Positions 54,431-64,000 of a DNA stretch of 64,000 nt are shown in pieces. The position numbers and the translations under genes are program-made. The DNA is from Pomphorhynchus laevis (taxonomy: Eukaryota > Acanthocephala > Palaeacanthocephala > Echinorhynchida > Pomphorhynchidae), in assembly GCA_012934845.2 (NCBI GenBank), contig WNNJ02000923.1, positions 1 to 64,000 of the forward strand. Direction: 5' to 3'. The notes beneath the pieces are model-generated. The model did no database searches and was not told where the DNA came from. It worked only from the letters and a program-made list of their open reading frames with translations. Positions within the stretch are counted from its first letter, which is position 1; each line of letters opens with the position of its first letter.

Positions 54431-56785
54431 ACGATCTCATTGGACGATCCGGCCGTTGTTTATCAAACTGTTCTGCAATGGATGCCAAATCTATTCCACC
54501 TACCTTAATGCTCGGTAAGCAACACGTTTGTGAATATATTGGCTTCGTTTTACGACGGTGTGACGAATAAAGCTTAAGACGATAATTCTGCACTCAAGAC
54601 AGCAGTCGTATTTTGTCCGCTCATTCTTCAGTCAGTAAACTCAAGCAAAGTTTCAACAATTCTTAAGGCATTACAACGCAGGTTACAACCTTGGCATGAA
54701 AAGAAAGTTCAGAGAATTATTTGAAGAATCCCAGTATTTAAAGTCGAAATTATCTCAAAGAGTGTTAAAATCCCACAAGAAGTTTGGAAAAAAGCCTACT
54801 GTAGATTAGTAAGTAGAGGTAAAGTTTAGGCTAGTAAAGTTGTTTTGGAAGATAAGTTTTCATCTGCTGTCTTAAAGCCGGACTCTTTATTCAATGGAAA
54901 AACAATCAGAAAAGTTCTGCAGGATCTACACCTAGCTGCCAAGATTCCAGATCAAAAAGTACTCTTACAGCATCATATTCCAAATACATAAACTTATCAC
55001 CCAGTTGAATTTATCGATATCGGAGAGTCGGATATTATGTCCGCAGCTAGAAGAAGGAAAGGGAAGACCCGACCATTCGGATTGGACGCCACCATGTGAA
55101 GTTAATTTCTGAGTCGCTTTGGAAATTAATCTCAAAATTTGGCAAGATCACTTGCCGACTTCGGTATAAGATTAGCAACCGAAGATATATGTATAGAAGC
55201 TCTTGAAGCATTTACCGCAAGTCGACTTATTTCTCTAAGCGAAGCAAATGGTGGTATTAGACCCATTGGCGTATGAGACGTTGCAAGACGTATAATATCT
55301 AAGACGTTATTACACAAGATAAGACAGAATCTACAGAATGCGTCAGGTATTGAACAATTGTGTGCTAGCCAACGCGGGGGTATTGAATTTCCATTTTATT
55401 CGCTGCGAAAATAATTCGAGAAGGGACAGGATAGATGCGTACTTGCTGTTGACGCCAAGAACGCGTTCAATTCAATAAACCGGTCTGCCGCTAATCATAA
55501 CATGAAATTTATTGCTCCCTCAATAACCACTATTCTCAAGAACCTATATAATCACATTTTCACCTAGTACTCAGAGGCGATAGTATTTACAGCACAGAAG
55601 GATTCACGCTAGGTGATCATTTCGCGATGGCCGGCTTTGCGATGGCATCGATGCATCTAATTATGGAAATTCGGAAAGCAGTTCCTGACGTCAAATAGCG
55701 GTGGTTCGCAGACGATGCAAATTTCGTTGGCCGGATTCGAGATTTAGGTACAGTATGTAAGATATAAATGAAATAGGCCTGGAGTATGGTTACCATGTGA
55801 ACGAAACAAAGTCACAGCTTATCTCACCAATGCCATTAAATCCCTTAAAACTTCTGTCACGACAGTTCACATGATCAATTGACATGGAAGTTCCCATTAG
55901 AACTTGTGCTTGTGTTTCTTCAACCAAAAGGAACTAATCGCTAAAATGGTTAGCAGTTATTGACAAATTGATTAGCATTGCAGAACTGGATCCTCAAGCC
56001 GCATATACAGGCCAAACGAAATGAGTACAATTCAAGTTAACATTTTACATGAGAACAGTACGATGCGAGCCTTCAGATATGGAGTGTCTTCAGAGAGCAA
56101 TGGTAGATCGATTGATACCCGCAAGAACAAAACAAAATTTGAATGAACAATGGAATTGCATTTTAACATCGCCATTAAATTTGGGAGGACTTGGCATCGT
56201 AGATACGGTGTTTTCAATATAGAGTGTCTATAGCTCATCATTGGTATTTAGTGACATCGTCAAGAGGGTAATGTTCGGCAATGAGTTACGTGATCTTTAG
56301 ACGAACACTTTCAGATAGTTGGGCTCACAACTACTTAATGAATTCACCCTGAGACTTCAGCAGGCCCTGACGCATAGTGATGGAGTAGTGTCTCGAGTGA
56401 TTTCACATGCATCGAGAGACGGAGCTTCTGCATGGCTGAGTTCATTGTCACTAGTCTAGCAGCATTTTCAGCTAACTCCGAACCAGTTCAGAGATAGGTT
56501 TAGTGCAAGATATGGATGGACTCCAGACGAGCTGGTCGGGACAAAATGTATACGCGGTAAAATCCTCAACTTAAACCAAGCATTTGCATGTAAGCGAGTG
56601 AGCTAGCAATAATTCGCCATGATGCTGTACGCAACACAATCGCAAAAGCTCTATCAGAAATATGTTTAGGTGTAGGAGTGGAACCATTGCTATCCATGGT
56701 CCAAAACAATACAGACTTTGATGTTCCCACGACATCGCGAGACAATAACGCACGTTCAGATGTAGTATGCAGTGATTTTATAATC
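54431..56785 (+). mobile_element. RLE-type LINE (YADD lineage), decayed
   Basis: Order: WMPNLFHLP, RRLQPWHEKK, DLHLAAKIPD, SEANGGIRPIGV (about 55250), CVLAVDAKNAFNSINRSA (about 55438), the palm region near 55700, thumb, RYGWTPDELVGTK, IRHDAVRNTIAKAL and SRDNNARSDVV, the start of the endonuclease. There it stops against the PLE end word. Many breaks; the oldest-looking YADD copy. Confidence 0.75.
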
Positions 56786-56786
56786 A

Positions 56787-56817
56787 AATACGTAGAATCA
56801 GTTAGATGATTTGATTC
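56787..56817 (+). repeat. Isolated PLE end word
   Basis: AATACGTAGAATCAGTTAG plus GATTTGATT without the rest of a PLE tail, directly at the end of the LINE. Either an extreme 5' truncation or a junction product. Confidence 0.6.
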
Positions 56818-57173
56818 ATAAGAAAAGTAAAAATTATTCAAATGATAACTAGCAAATCATAAGATATAAAAGAAATTAAAACTAATTACGAAACAAGTTC
56901 ATTTGTTCAAAGTATTTATATCGTATTTATTTAGATTAAATATGCACCAGGAAGACAGACAACACAAATTAGATTCTTGATCCTTCAGTACGCACTCAAG
57001 ATGTTGATAGCAAGAAGATAATAAAAGTGATAAATAATATCTGGAAGCTACATGATTTTTGAAAATGTATTTGATTTACTGACATGGTCTTTTATGTTGA
57101 AAATTTTTTAGAACGAAATTATAAATATTTTATTTTCAATCGAATAAAACTTTATGCTCCATGAATTACTTAC
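56818..57173. other. Spacer, diverged duplicate of 58330-58480
   Basis: AGCAAGAAGATAATAAAAGTG here and AGCAAAAAGATAATAAAGTTG at about 58393 mark diverged copies, each lying beside a putative LRR exon. Confidence 0.5.
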
Positions 57174-57251
57174 ACTAATTCTTCATTAATCAAATTGTCC
57201 AGATAATCGGCAAATTGTTTTTCGGTCGGATTGAAATTTTCAATTATATTG
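57174..57251 (-). CDS. LRR exon (host gene)
   Basis: 78 bases between TTCAAAG and GTAAGTAAT, phase 1+25+2. Product NIIENFNPTEKQFADYLDNL. Confidence 0.7.
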
Positions 57252-57386
57252 CTTTGAAAATAAGTGATTTTACAAATTTCTTAAATGTAACAAATTACTA
57301 TAGAAAGATTAAATATTTAACAAAATTGACACAATAGCGAACGAACATTAAAAATACTATATAAGAAAATATATGTAATAAAATAG

Positions 57387-57547
57387 TAAAGAATTATTGG
57401 AGCTGGATCAAAGGAAAGTCGAAATTTTTAATAATATTTAGTTAACATATGTTAGCATCTTTAGAAAATTACTGAGGATACTAACAACGATTAGCGAAAT
57501 AACAAAAAATTTCCTCTTTTCTTTGATCCAGCTCCAATAATTCTTTA
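57387..57547. repeat. MITE, 161 bp, complete
   Basis: Inverted ends TAAAGAATTATTGGAGCTGG with about 30 matching bases each side, inner inverted GTTAGCATCTTTAGAAAAT-like words. No transposase. The reference copy for the partial MITEs at 8718, 15024, 26826 and 30205. Confidence 0.75.
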
Positions 57548-57551
57548 TCAA

Positions 57552-57935
57552 TAATGGATCATTAATCATTAACTTTGCATTAGAATAAGATACTAGATAG
57601 TTTTATCAGAGGAAATACATCATTAGCATGTATTTAGCCCCGCTGCTATGTTGGGTAGAGGAGAATAGTGGCCGAAACCTGATAGCATAGCAGTTCCTCC
57701 TGATGACCTCTAATACTTATTCTGATACAACGTCTGTTATTTATTAGTCAATTCATAAAAATTGATTTTTATTTTTAATTTCAGTTTATAATTCATCTTG
57801 ATATAAATTATATAAAATCTTATAACAATTATTTATTAATTAATTTTTTATTATTTAAGTATTCAACTTTTATTTTGCATTATTTTAAATTTGCAATATA
57901 AAATACGTAGACTCAGTTAGCTTATTTAATTATCA
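57552..57935 (+). mobile_element. PLE 3' tail copy, well preserved
   Basis: Complete from TTTGCATTAGAATAAGATAC through the module (all three helices near intact) to the end word at 57904-57930. Confidence 0.8.
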
Positions 57936-58210
57936 ACTATTTATAATAAAATAGTATTAATATGTGAAATTGTCATCGATATCTACACAATAAATTTAAT
58001 TAACTATCAGATAATTAGAGTAAATCCGTTTGAACTTATCATATAATTTTTGTAAACTCGTAAACTTTAAACTTATTCAGATAAAATGTATCTATTTAAT
58101 TAACAAGCAAATGAGATATAAGAACTACAATGTTGTTTTATTGTATGTTGAAATTACAGTTGAGAATAAAAAATGATTAAACAGTAAATAATATTTGATT
58201 AACATACATT
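57936..58210. other. AT-rich spacer
   Basis: Nothing recognised. Confidence 0.35.
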
Positions 58211-58310
58211 CTAGTGTTCTATTTCAGTTGAATCATGAAGGAAATAACAACTTAAAATTATAACGACAGGTGAAGCTGGTAATTTAGTTATCAGTCTCTT
58301 TACGAATAGG
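58211..58310 (-). CDS. Possible terminal LRR exon
   Basis: ATATTAG acceptor, one base, LFVKRLITKLPASPVVIIL, then CYFLHDSTEIEH and TAG. Phase agrees with the series. If real, at least two genes are present, since further exons lie to its left. Confidence 0.35.
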
Positions 58311-58474
58311 CTAATATTAAATCGAATATACGCACACAAGCTACCATAATCAGTTTTGTGGTCTAGTCCGCACACGCCACAAGATGACGATAGCAAAAAG
58401 ATAATAAAGTTGATCGATGATCAAGCAAAGTAACATGATTTTGGAAAATGTGATCCGTTTATAGACATTTTTAC

Positions 58475-58513
58475 AAATGACGAATATCTAGATCATCAAC
58501 TTTGTTGCTATTG
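58475..58513 (-). CDS. Possible short LRR-type exon
   Basis: 39 bases between ATTTCAG and GTAAAAATG, phase 1+12+2; NSNKVDDLDIRH. Non-consensus donor and short. Confidence 0.3.
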
Positions 58514-58574
58514 CTGAAATATTACGATATATTCGCCAAGTAATCTGCTGTTGTTTTTTAAATGAAAATAAATA

Positions 58575-58865
58575 TATTTTCGTCGTTAGTGTTTGATTTA
58601 AGAATAAACTTTGGGAAGTCAATTGTTTAGAGTCAAAAGACTGTAAAGTTGTAAAACGTTTTACGAGTTGAGCATATATATATGTTATTATGATATATAT
58701 GTTATTTCGCAAATTAAAAGTTATCTGAGAAAACATGTTAAAAATGAAAAAATACGTCGTTAGTGTTTGCTTTAAAACTAACTTTAAGAATACACTTTGA
58801 AAAGTTAATCGTAATTTTTTGAACGACCATAAAGTTGAATAAAATTTTACAAGTTGAGCATGATC
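58575..58865. repeat. 120-bp tandem duplication, period about 180 bp
   Basis: CGTCGTTAGTGTTTG and ACGAGTTGAGCAT / ACAAGTTGAGCAT recur in both copies. A GATCCAGGTT snap-back follows at 58882-58906. Confidence 0.7.
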
Positions 58866-59076
58866 TAAAATGAACGTTATCGATCCAGGTTGTTTAAACC
58901 TGGATCAAACAAGATCTTCAATCCATACAAATTCAGATTGCTTCACATCCCAATTGAAATTAAGATTCCCATCATATTTTCCCCGGTGAATAATTGTTTA
59001 ATGTGAACGGTAATTCAAACAACATTTGATAAAATTTATATTAATGGTATTTGTATAAATTTTATATTTAACTTAC

Positions 59077-59148
59077 AGATAATCCGTAGACTTGTTAATT
59101 AGATAGATGAAATCTGAAATTAACTGAATTCCGTTGCCTCTTAAATCC
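59077..59148 (-). CDS. LRR exon (host gene)
   Basis: 72 bases between TTCTAG and GTAAGTTAA, phase 1+23+2. Product DLRGNGIQLISDFIYLIN. Confidence 0.8.
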
Positions 59149-60199
59149 CTAGAATCATTAGAAATCGATAAACTATTAATTTGGAGTGAATATTCATTTT
59201 AAATACGCACATACTACTCGTTTTTATTTATAATAGGTAAGTTTAAACAGTGAGTAGTAATGTAAATTAAGTATAATGTAAAATTATCATTTGAGTATAA
59301 TGTAAAATTTATATTCGTATAAAATTCTATTTAATTGATAAAATAATTAAATAATCAGATCAGATAATTGAGTATATGTATATTATAATATTATATATAA
59401 TATTATATATTATATATTATATTTGAATATAATATATTTACAAGTGTTTCTGTTAAAATTGGAAAACAAAACAAATAAAATTAAAAAATTAAAAATTTAA
59501 AACCAAACCAGAAATAAATTATCAAGTATTTGAATCAATAAATCTTTAAATTAAAATTACTTTGCTTATTAAAATATTAATAATTAATTTAAAAAAATAT
59601 GTAATATTTTTACAATAATATTAAGTCAATAAACAAATCAAGCTCCTTTATTATGAATAATTTTTGATTTTACAGTATGTTTAGTCAACAATTATTATTA
59701 GACTATGGCAGTGTTTGGTTTATTATAATAAATAAACAACGTATATCATTGTTTGTTTAGTATAATAGATTAAATAAAAATCATGAATAATAATATATTT
59801 ATAATATTATTATAAAATCAATCAAAATCATGGATTATGAAATAAAGCAGCTATATTTGCTTACAAGTTTACGTTGTTTGCAAAAATTAAAAATAAGGAA
59901 ATAAAAATGTAGTACAAAAAATATTGATTGTTTAAAACTTTTATAGCTCGGATCTTAAAACTTTTCAGAAGGTGGGATGCACGAAGTTTTGAGTCGAAGT
60001 ATCGAGGTTTTCATCGCAGAGTTGATGCAATGGAAGAGAGATCTTCAAACAAATGTTGTACTTTGATTTGAAATAAATATCATTTGATGTAACTGTATTT
60101 TTGGAAAGTTATCTAGTGGCTCAAACGGTGTAAGGAAATACGACTAGCGACGTTATGAATGCAATGGAGGGTAGAGAGATAACTTGATGATACGTCAAT
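59149..60199. other. AT-rich spacer
   Basis: Contains a diverged PLE end word near 59357 and an ATTATATA run near 59385-59425. No gene. Confidence 0.45.
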
Positions 60200-62030
60200 A
60201 AATAATGGATATGAATATGTTAGGGATGATAGATGCCAGTCAATTAAGTATTAAACTAGCACCTATTGCCAATTAGCCTCTTCGTACAAACAAACAAAAT
60301 CAAGCAAAATCACCGAACTAACAAAATCACTTCGATGACTGAAACGGCAGAATTGACCATGGACGAAACGATGGAAGAGAGTCTCGAAGACCTGTCTCCT
60401 TACAGTAGCGATGTTGGATAATCAAAGGATATCGGGAACGGGAGATAACCGAACAAACCAACGAAGACAATGAAAATGACAAGCAACAAATTTATAAATA
60501 TAAATCAACTGCAAAGAACAATGGTAAACTCAACACTGACCGGAAGAGTTTTCATTGTCGGGTGCCATGTGACCAGGCAGTTGTACAGAGACAGCGAAAG
60601 AGGCATCAACGTCCTAAGCGGACTAGCCTTCATGTAGGAACGTGAAATGTCATATCGCTAGCGGGGAAGGTACTATAATTAGTTAAAGAGATGGCTCGCT
60701 TCGGTCTTGAAATAGTCGGAGTGACTTCTCCTCACTATTCTGGAACTGAAACTAAACTTTTGATTCAAGGTTGGACCTTGAACTATTCCGCAGTTACCAA
60801 CGGAAAGTGACGACATGCGGGTGTAGGGATAGTTACAAGTCTTCAGTTGTCGTTCGTGGTAGAGAGGTTTAACCCAGTTAACGAAAGGCTGGATTCTCTG
60901 AGACTTCCAGTCAAAAAGGGAAAGGGGATAACTGTTGTGTGCGCGTATGCTCCGAACAGAATCTAGGAATACGCAGCCTTCGCGGAATATATTCTGGCTC
61001 CGCTTGATAGTACTCCTGTTGGAGATTCCCTCATTCGATTGGGGGACTTTAATCGTCATGTTGGTAGCGACAGTAGCACATAGAAGAAAGTGTTGGAAAG
61101 GAACGGACTCTCTAATCTGAAAGCGATTGGTGTTGAATTATTGCACTTTTGTTCTCGTAACAATTTATGCATAACCAACATCATGTTTGAACATAAGAAG
61201 ATCCAAAGATGCACATGATATCAAGATTCTCACAGTCAAAGATCAATGATCGATTTTGTAATCGTTTCATCTTATCTGTGGCTTCTGTGTATAAACAAAG
61301 TATGATTTGTGCTCGTGTTATAGGTAGAATGTCTAAATCATTTCTAGTAAAAATTGGGCTTCGTCAGGGTAGTCATTTGTCTCAGCTTTGGCTCATTGTT
61401 TACTCAGACGAAATTACGAGACTGGCTGCTCTGACGACTGTCGGTCTTCAGTTCAGTTTCATCAGGATACCATATCTGCTTTTTGTAGATGATGTAATCT
61501 TGTTTGTTTCTTATCCTGAGGATTTACAATGCCTACTAGATCGATTCACGATGGAATGTCAAGCGGCAAAGATGTGTGTTAGTACATCCAAGACAGTATC
61601 TATATATTCGTCTCGGATTCCGGTGCCAATGTCAATCCGAATTGATGAAAATGTTCTTTCTGATATGGAGGATTCAAAGTTTCTTGAGGTACTGTTCTCG
61701 AGGGACGGCAGGAACATCAGATAGATTGATAAGCGGATTTGTGCAGCTAACGCGGCAATGCGTTCTTTGTACAGGTCTGTAGTGGTGTAGCGGGAGTTGA
61801 GTCTTTCGGCGAAGCTTTCAGTTTACAACGCAATATTCGTTCCTATATAAACCTATGGTCATGAGCTTTGGATTGTGACCGAAAAGATAATAAACCCAAA
61901 GAATATCCTGTATCTTGGAGACAGGCGACCAAAATTAGGGTCTTTCGCGGTGTGCCGGTCTCAGTCTTAGAGATAAGGTTAGGAATTCGGTCATCCGCGA
62001 TGAACGCGGATGTAGGAAATTGTTAGGGAT
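60200..62030 (+). mobile_element. RTE-like APE LINE, longest copy
   Basis: Leader (AAGTATTAAACT at about 60246), N-terminal SLEDLSPYSSDVG, APE endonuclease pieces RFGLEIVGVTSPHYSGTE, GKGITVVCAYAPN and RLGDFNRHVGSDS (60690-61080), then RT 61209-61724 with VKIGLRQGSHLSQ and YLLFVDDVILF (FVDD for FADD) and SLYRSVVV. The RT region before motif B is deleted (61230). Several breaks. Confidence 0.8.
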
Positions 62031-62404
62031 AAATTATAAACGGTAAGTTTGAAATTTAAAAACAAAATCAGAAAAAATTGTCAAGTTTTTGAGCAGCTCT
62101 GTACAAATTCAAATTACATAATGCTCTAAATAGGTCAGATGTTATTGGTCTACAATTATATTTAACAAAAACACCTTTTGTGTTCTACATATTTGTTAAT
62201 CCTTTAAAAAAAGAAAAACATAGATTATTAATTTAAAATTTTAACTAACGGAAATATATTGTATGTAATCAAACATACGGTGAGGTCCAACTAAAATGTT
62301 TATTTTTAATTTAAAATATATAATTTGACAGTTTTTAATTGTAAAAAGAACAATGTACGAAGCAAAGTTTTTGTACATCCTCATCATTTTGGTTGTCAAC
62401 TTAC

Positions 62405-62479
62405 AACCAGCCTAGCATGTTCTTTTCCTTTAGAGTCGTCGCCAGAATGCTGAGAGGATTCTCGAATTGGATGGTGATG
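62405..62479 (-). CDS. LRR exon (host gene)
   Basis: 75 bases between ACTTTAG and GTAAGTTGA, phase 1+24+2. Product ITIQFENPLSILATTLKEKN. Confidence 0.65.
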
Positions 62480-62769
62480 CTAAAGTTTTGGAGGAAATGT
62501 GAAGTAGCACGTGAATCACTGTTAATCACCGCTATAATCTTTTTCCTATCTCTTTAACAATAGTCGATGACGAAAGGACCAGTGATCCATAAGTATTCAC
62601 TCCAAAAGTTCAAAATATGTTTAAAAAATATGTTAAATCTATTAACATAGATTATTGATTTAAAATTTATTTAATTTAGTATGAATCAATTTAGTCCGAA
62701 ACAAATACAGAAAATAAAAATATGTAGATAAATGAGCAAGCAACAGTAAACTCAAAACTGCTAACTTAC

Positions 62770-62841
62770 AAAGATTTTAAGTTATATGTTTCAGCCAATT
62801 GTGATTTGGTTATCGTTACTATCCGATTGAATGATAGGTTT
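62770..62841 (-). CDS. LRR exon (host gene)
   Basis: 72 bases between GTGTAG and GTAAGTTAG, phase 1+23+2. Product NLSFNRIVTITKSQL then YNLKS; the clearest LRR on the right side. Confidence 0.85.
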
Positions 62842-63240
62842 CTACACCAAAACAAATACATTGAATACATAATCAAACGGTTTACAATTTATATTTTCAT
62901 ACACTTTAGTGCATTTAAAGCGATAAAATGCAAAAATTCATTTGTTTATATTCACATAGTCAATGAAAAATTATGTAAAATTATATTCCAATACGAGATA
63001 CGGTTGATATTTTATCAGTTCGAGCTTTACTCATGTACGATATGTAATATTAAACCTTATCAAGTATTACCTTTACAAGAACCTTGTAAAAATGTAACAA
63101 ATAATAGAAAAATACGTTAAACTTGAGATGTCACAGATTAAATCCGTATAGAAAAAATACAGAATTTGGTATATCATTTTCTATATTTAATCCTAAAAAA
63201 TAATTGTTCTACCTATTTCCCTCAATAACATACATCGTCG
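62842..63240. other. Intron or spacer
   Basis: A plus-strand frame at 62806-63120 overlaps the exon on the other strand and has no supporting signal. Nothing else seen. Confidence 0.4.
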
Positions 63241-63243
63241 ATA

Positions 63244-64000
63244 GAACGACGATAACAGTAGCAAGTACCGTTTCGTCATTACAATGATTCATAAGTGCCA
63301 ATTTTTCTCACTGCTGGATACAGAGGAAGACTAGCAGACGGCACACGAGTCAAGTGCATGAAGTACTAGAAAGATTTCTGGTAACTTCACATTGAGTGCT
63401 AAATCAGCACTACTGCTTAACCAAATAAGATCATTAGCAAAAGCACAGGCAAATGCCAGCGCAGGTCTCTTGAATATCGGCTAACTTAAATCATGAATCT
63501 TAAAGGGGACTGAGACCAATCCGCGTGAAATACGTTGTTATAATTGAAGCCAGACGCGGAAGAACGGTAGCAAGTACAGTTTCGTCATTACAATGATTCA
63601 TTAGTGCCAGATCCCACCCACAACTGGATGCTGAGGAGGACTGGCAGACGGCACACGAGTCAAGTGCATGAAGTACTAGAAAGATTTCTGGTAACTTCAC
63701 ATTGAGTGCTAAATCAGCACTACTGCTTGACCAAATAAGATCATTAGCAAAAGCACTGGCAAATGCCAGCGCAGGTCTCTTTTTATATCGGCTAATATCT
63801 TTTTAAATTTTCAAGAGAGAGTAAGACCATTCCGCGTGAATTATGTACGCAATCATTTTTAGCCAGACGCGGAAGAACGACGATAATAGTAGCAAGTACC
63901 GTTTCTTCATCACAATGACTCATCGGTGTTAGATCCCTCCCACTGCTGGATACAGAGGAGGACTGGCAGACGGCACACGAGTCATGTGAATGAAGTAACA
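63244..64000. repeat. Satellite, period about 310-320 bp, 2.4 copies, runs off the window
   Basis: GCAAGTAC(C/A)GTTTC starts at 63261, 63570 and 63892. Units carry GCAGACGGCACACGAGTCA and CAGACGCGGAAGAACG. On the minus strand each of the first two units reads AFANDLIWLSSSADLALN, resembling RT motif C with Asn for the first Asp. The array probably arose by tandem amplification of a retroelement piece. Confidence 0.75.

Noticed and set aside
59862-59920. LRR-like frame LFLIFANNVN before GTAAGC
   Set aside because: No AG acceptor lies at a suitable distance.
62806-63120. 104-codon plus-strand frame
   Set aside because: Overlaps a better supported minus-strand LRR exon and its intron and has AT-rich, low-information composition.
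1-64000. Telomeric repeats, tRNA, rRNA or CRISPR arrays
   Set aside because: No run of telomere-like units, no cloverleaf with the usual A/B box words, no rRNA core words and no spaced direct repeats were found by eye; a tRNAscan or Infernal run would settle this.

Overview
The window looks like intron-rich, repeat-rich DNA from an AT-rich animal genome. I base this on the splice signals, the animal-type LINE, Penelope and DNA-transposon relics, and the lack of bacterial gene layout. I could not name the species. No rRNA or tRNA gene and no CRISPR array was seen. Almost every long open frame belongs to a mobile element.

The host signal is easy to miss because no exon is longer than about 90 bases. 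On the minus strand from about 62.8 kb down to 17.8 kb (perhaps to 8.1 kb) lie at least 13 very similar small exons, plus several weaker ones. Each is bounded by an AG acceptor and a GTAAGT- or GTGAGT-like donor. Each has a length of 1+3n+2 bases, so all flanking introns are phase 2, and each codes for one leucine-rich repeat (LxLSxNxI type). This is a one-repeat-per-exon LRR gene or tandem gene family whose introns and intergenic spaces are filled with transposons. A 333-codon low-complexity frame at 25.65-26.65 kb may be another host exon.

The mobile DNA has five main layers. (1) A Penelope-like element (PLE) family without a visible GIY-YIG domain is seen as one nearly full copy (2.38-4.93 kb) and more than ten 5'-truncated copies; all share a conserved, apparently structured 3' module and an end word (CTGAGTCTACGTATTT on the opposite strand). 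A separate PLE fragment with a GIY-YIG endonuclease lies at 10.76-11.61 kb. (2) LINEs with a restriction-like endonuclease (RLE) fall into a YADD lineage (1.1-5.3, 8.78-10.74, 20.2-22.6, 54.4-56.8 kb) and a YLDD lineage (33.9-37.8, 43.2-46.1, 46.6-47.2, 53.4-54.0 kb). The 33.9-37.8 kb copy carries an OTU-like protease frame downstream of its endonuclease. (3) APE-type LINEs belong to two families: an RTE-like one (12.4-14.0, 16.6-17.7, 60.2-62.0 kb) and a CR1/L2-like one (6.2-7.8, 54.0-54.4 kb). (4) There is a broken Ty3/gypsy relic (51.6-53.0 kb). (5) Fold-back elements, MITEs and many short perfect snap-back palindromes are scattered throughout.

The most unusual objects are the LRR exon ladder, a ubiquitin-specific protease fragment bracketed by two 340-bp direct repeats that contain the PLE tail (18.0-19.9 kb), the folded PLE 3' module, two hammerhead-like motifs at 32.1 and 32.4 kb, a 36-residue in-frame repeat array at 50.8-51.4 kb, and a roughly 310-bp satellite at the right edge. 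Two different deubiquitinase folds (USP and OTU) travelling with retroelements in one window is notable.
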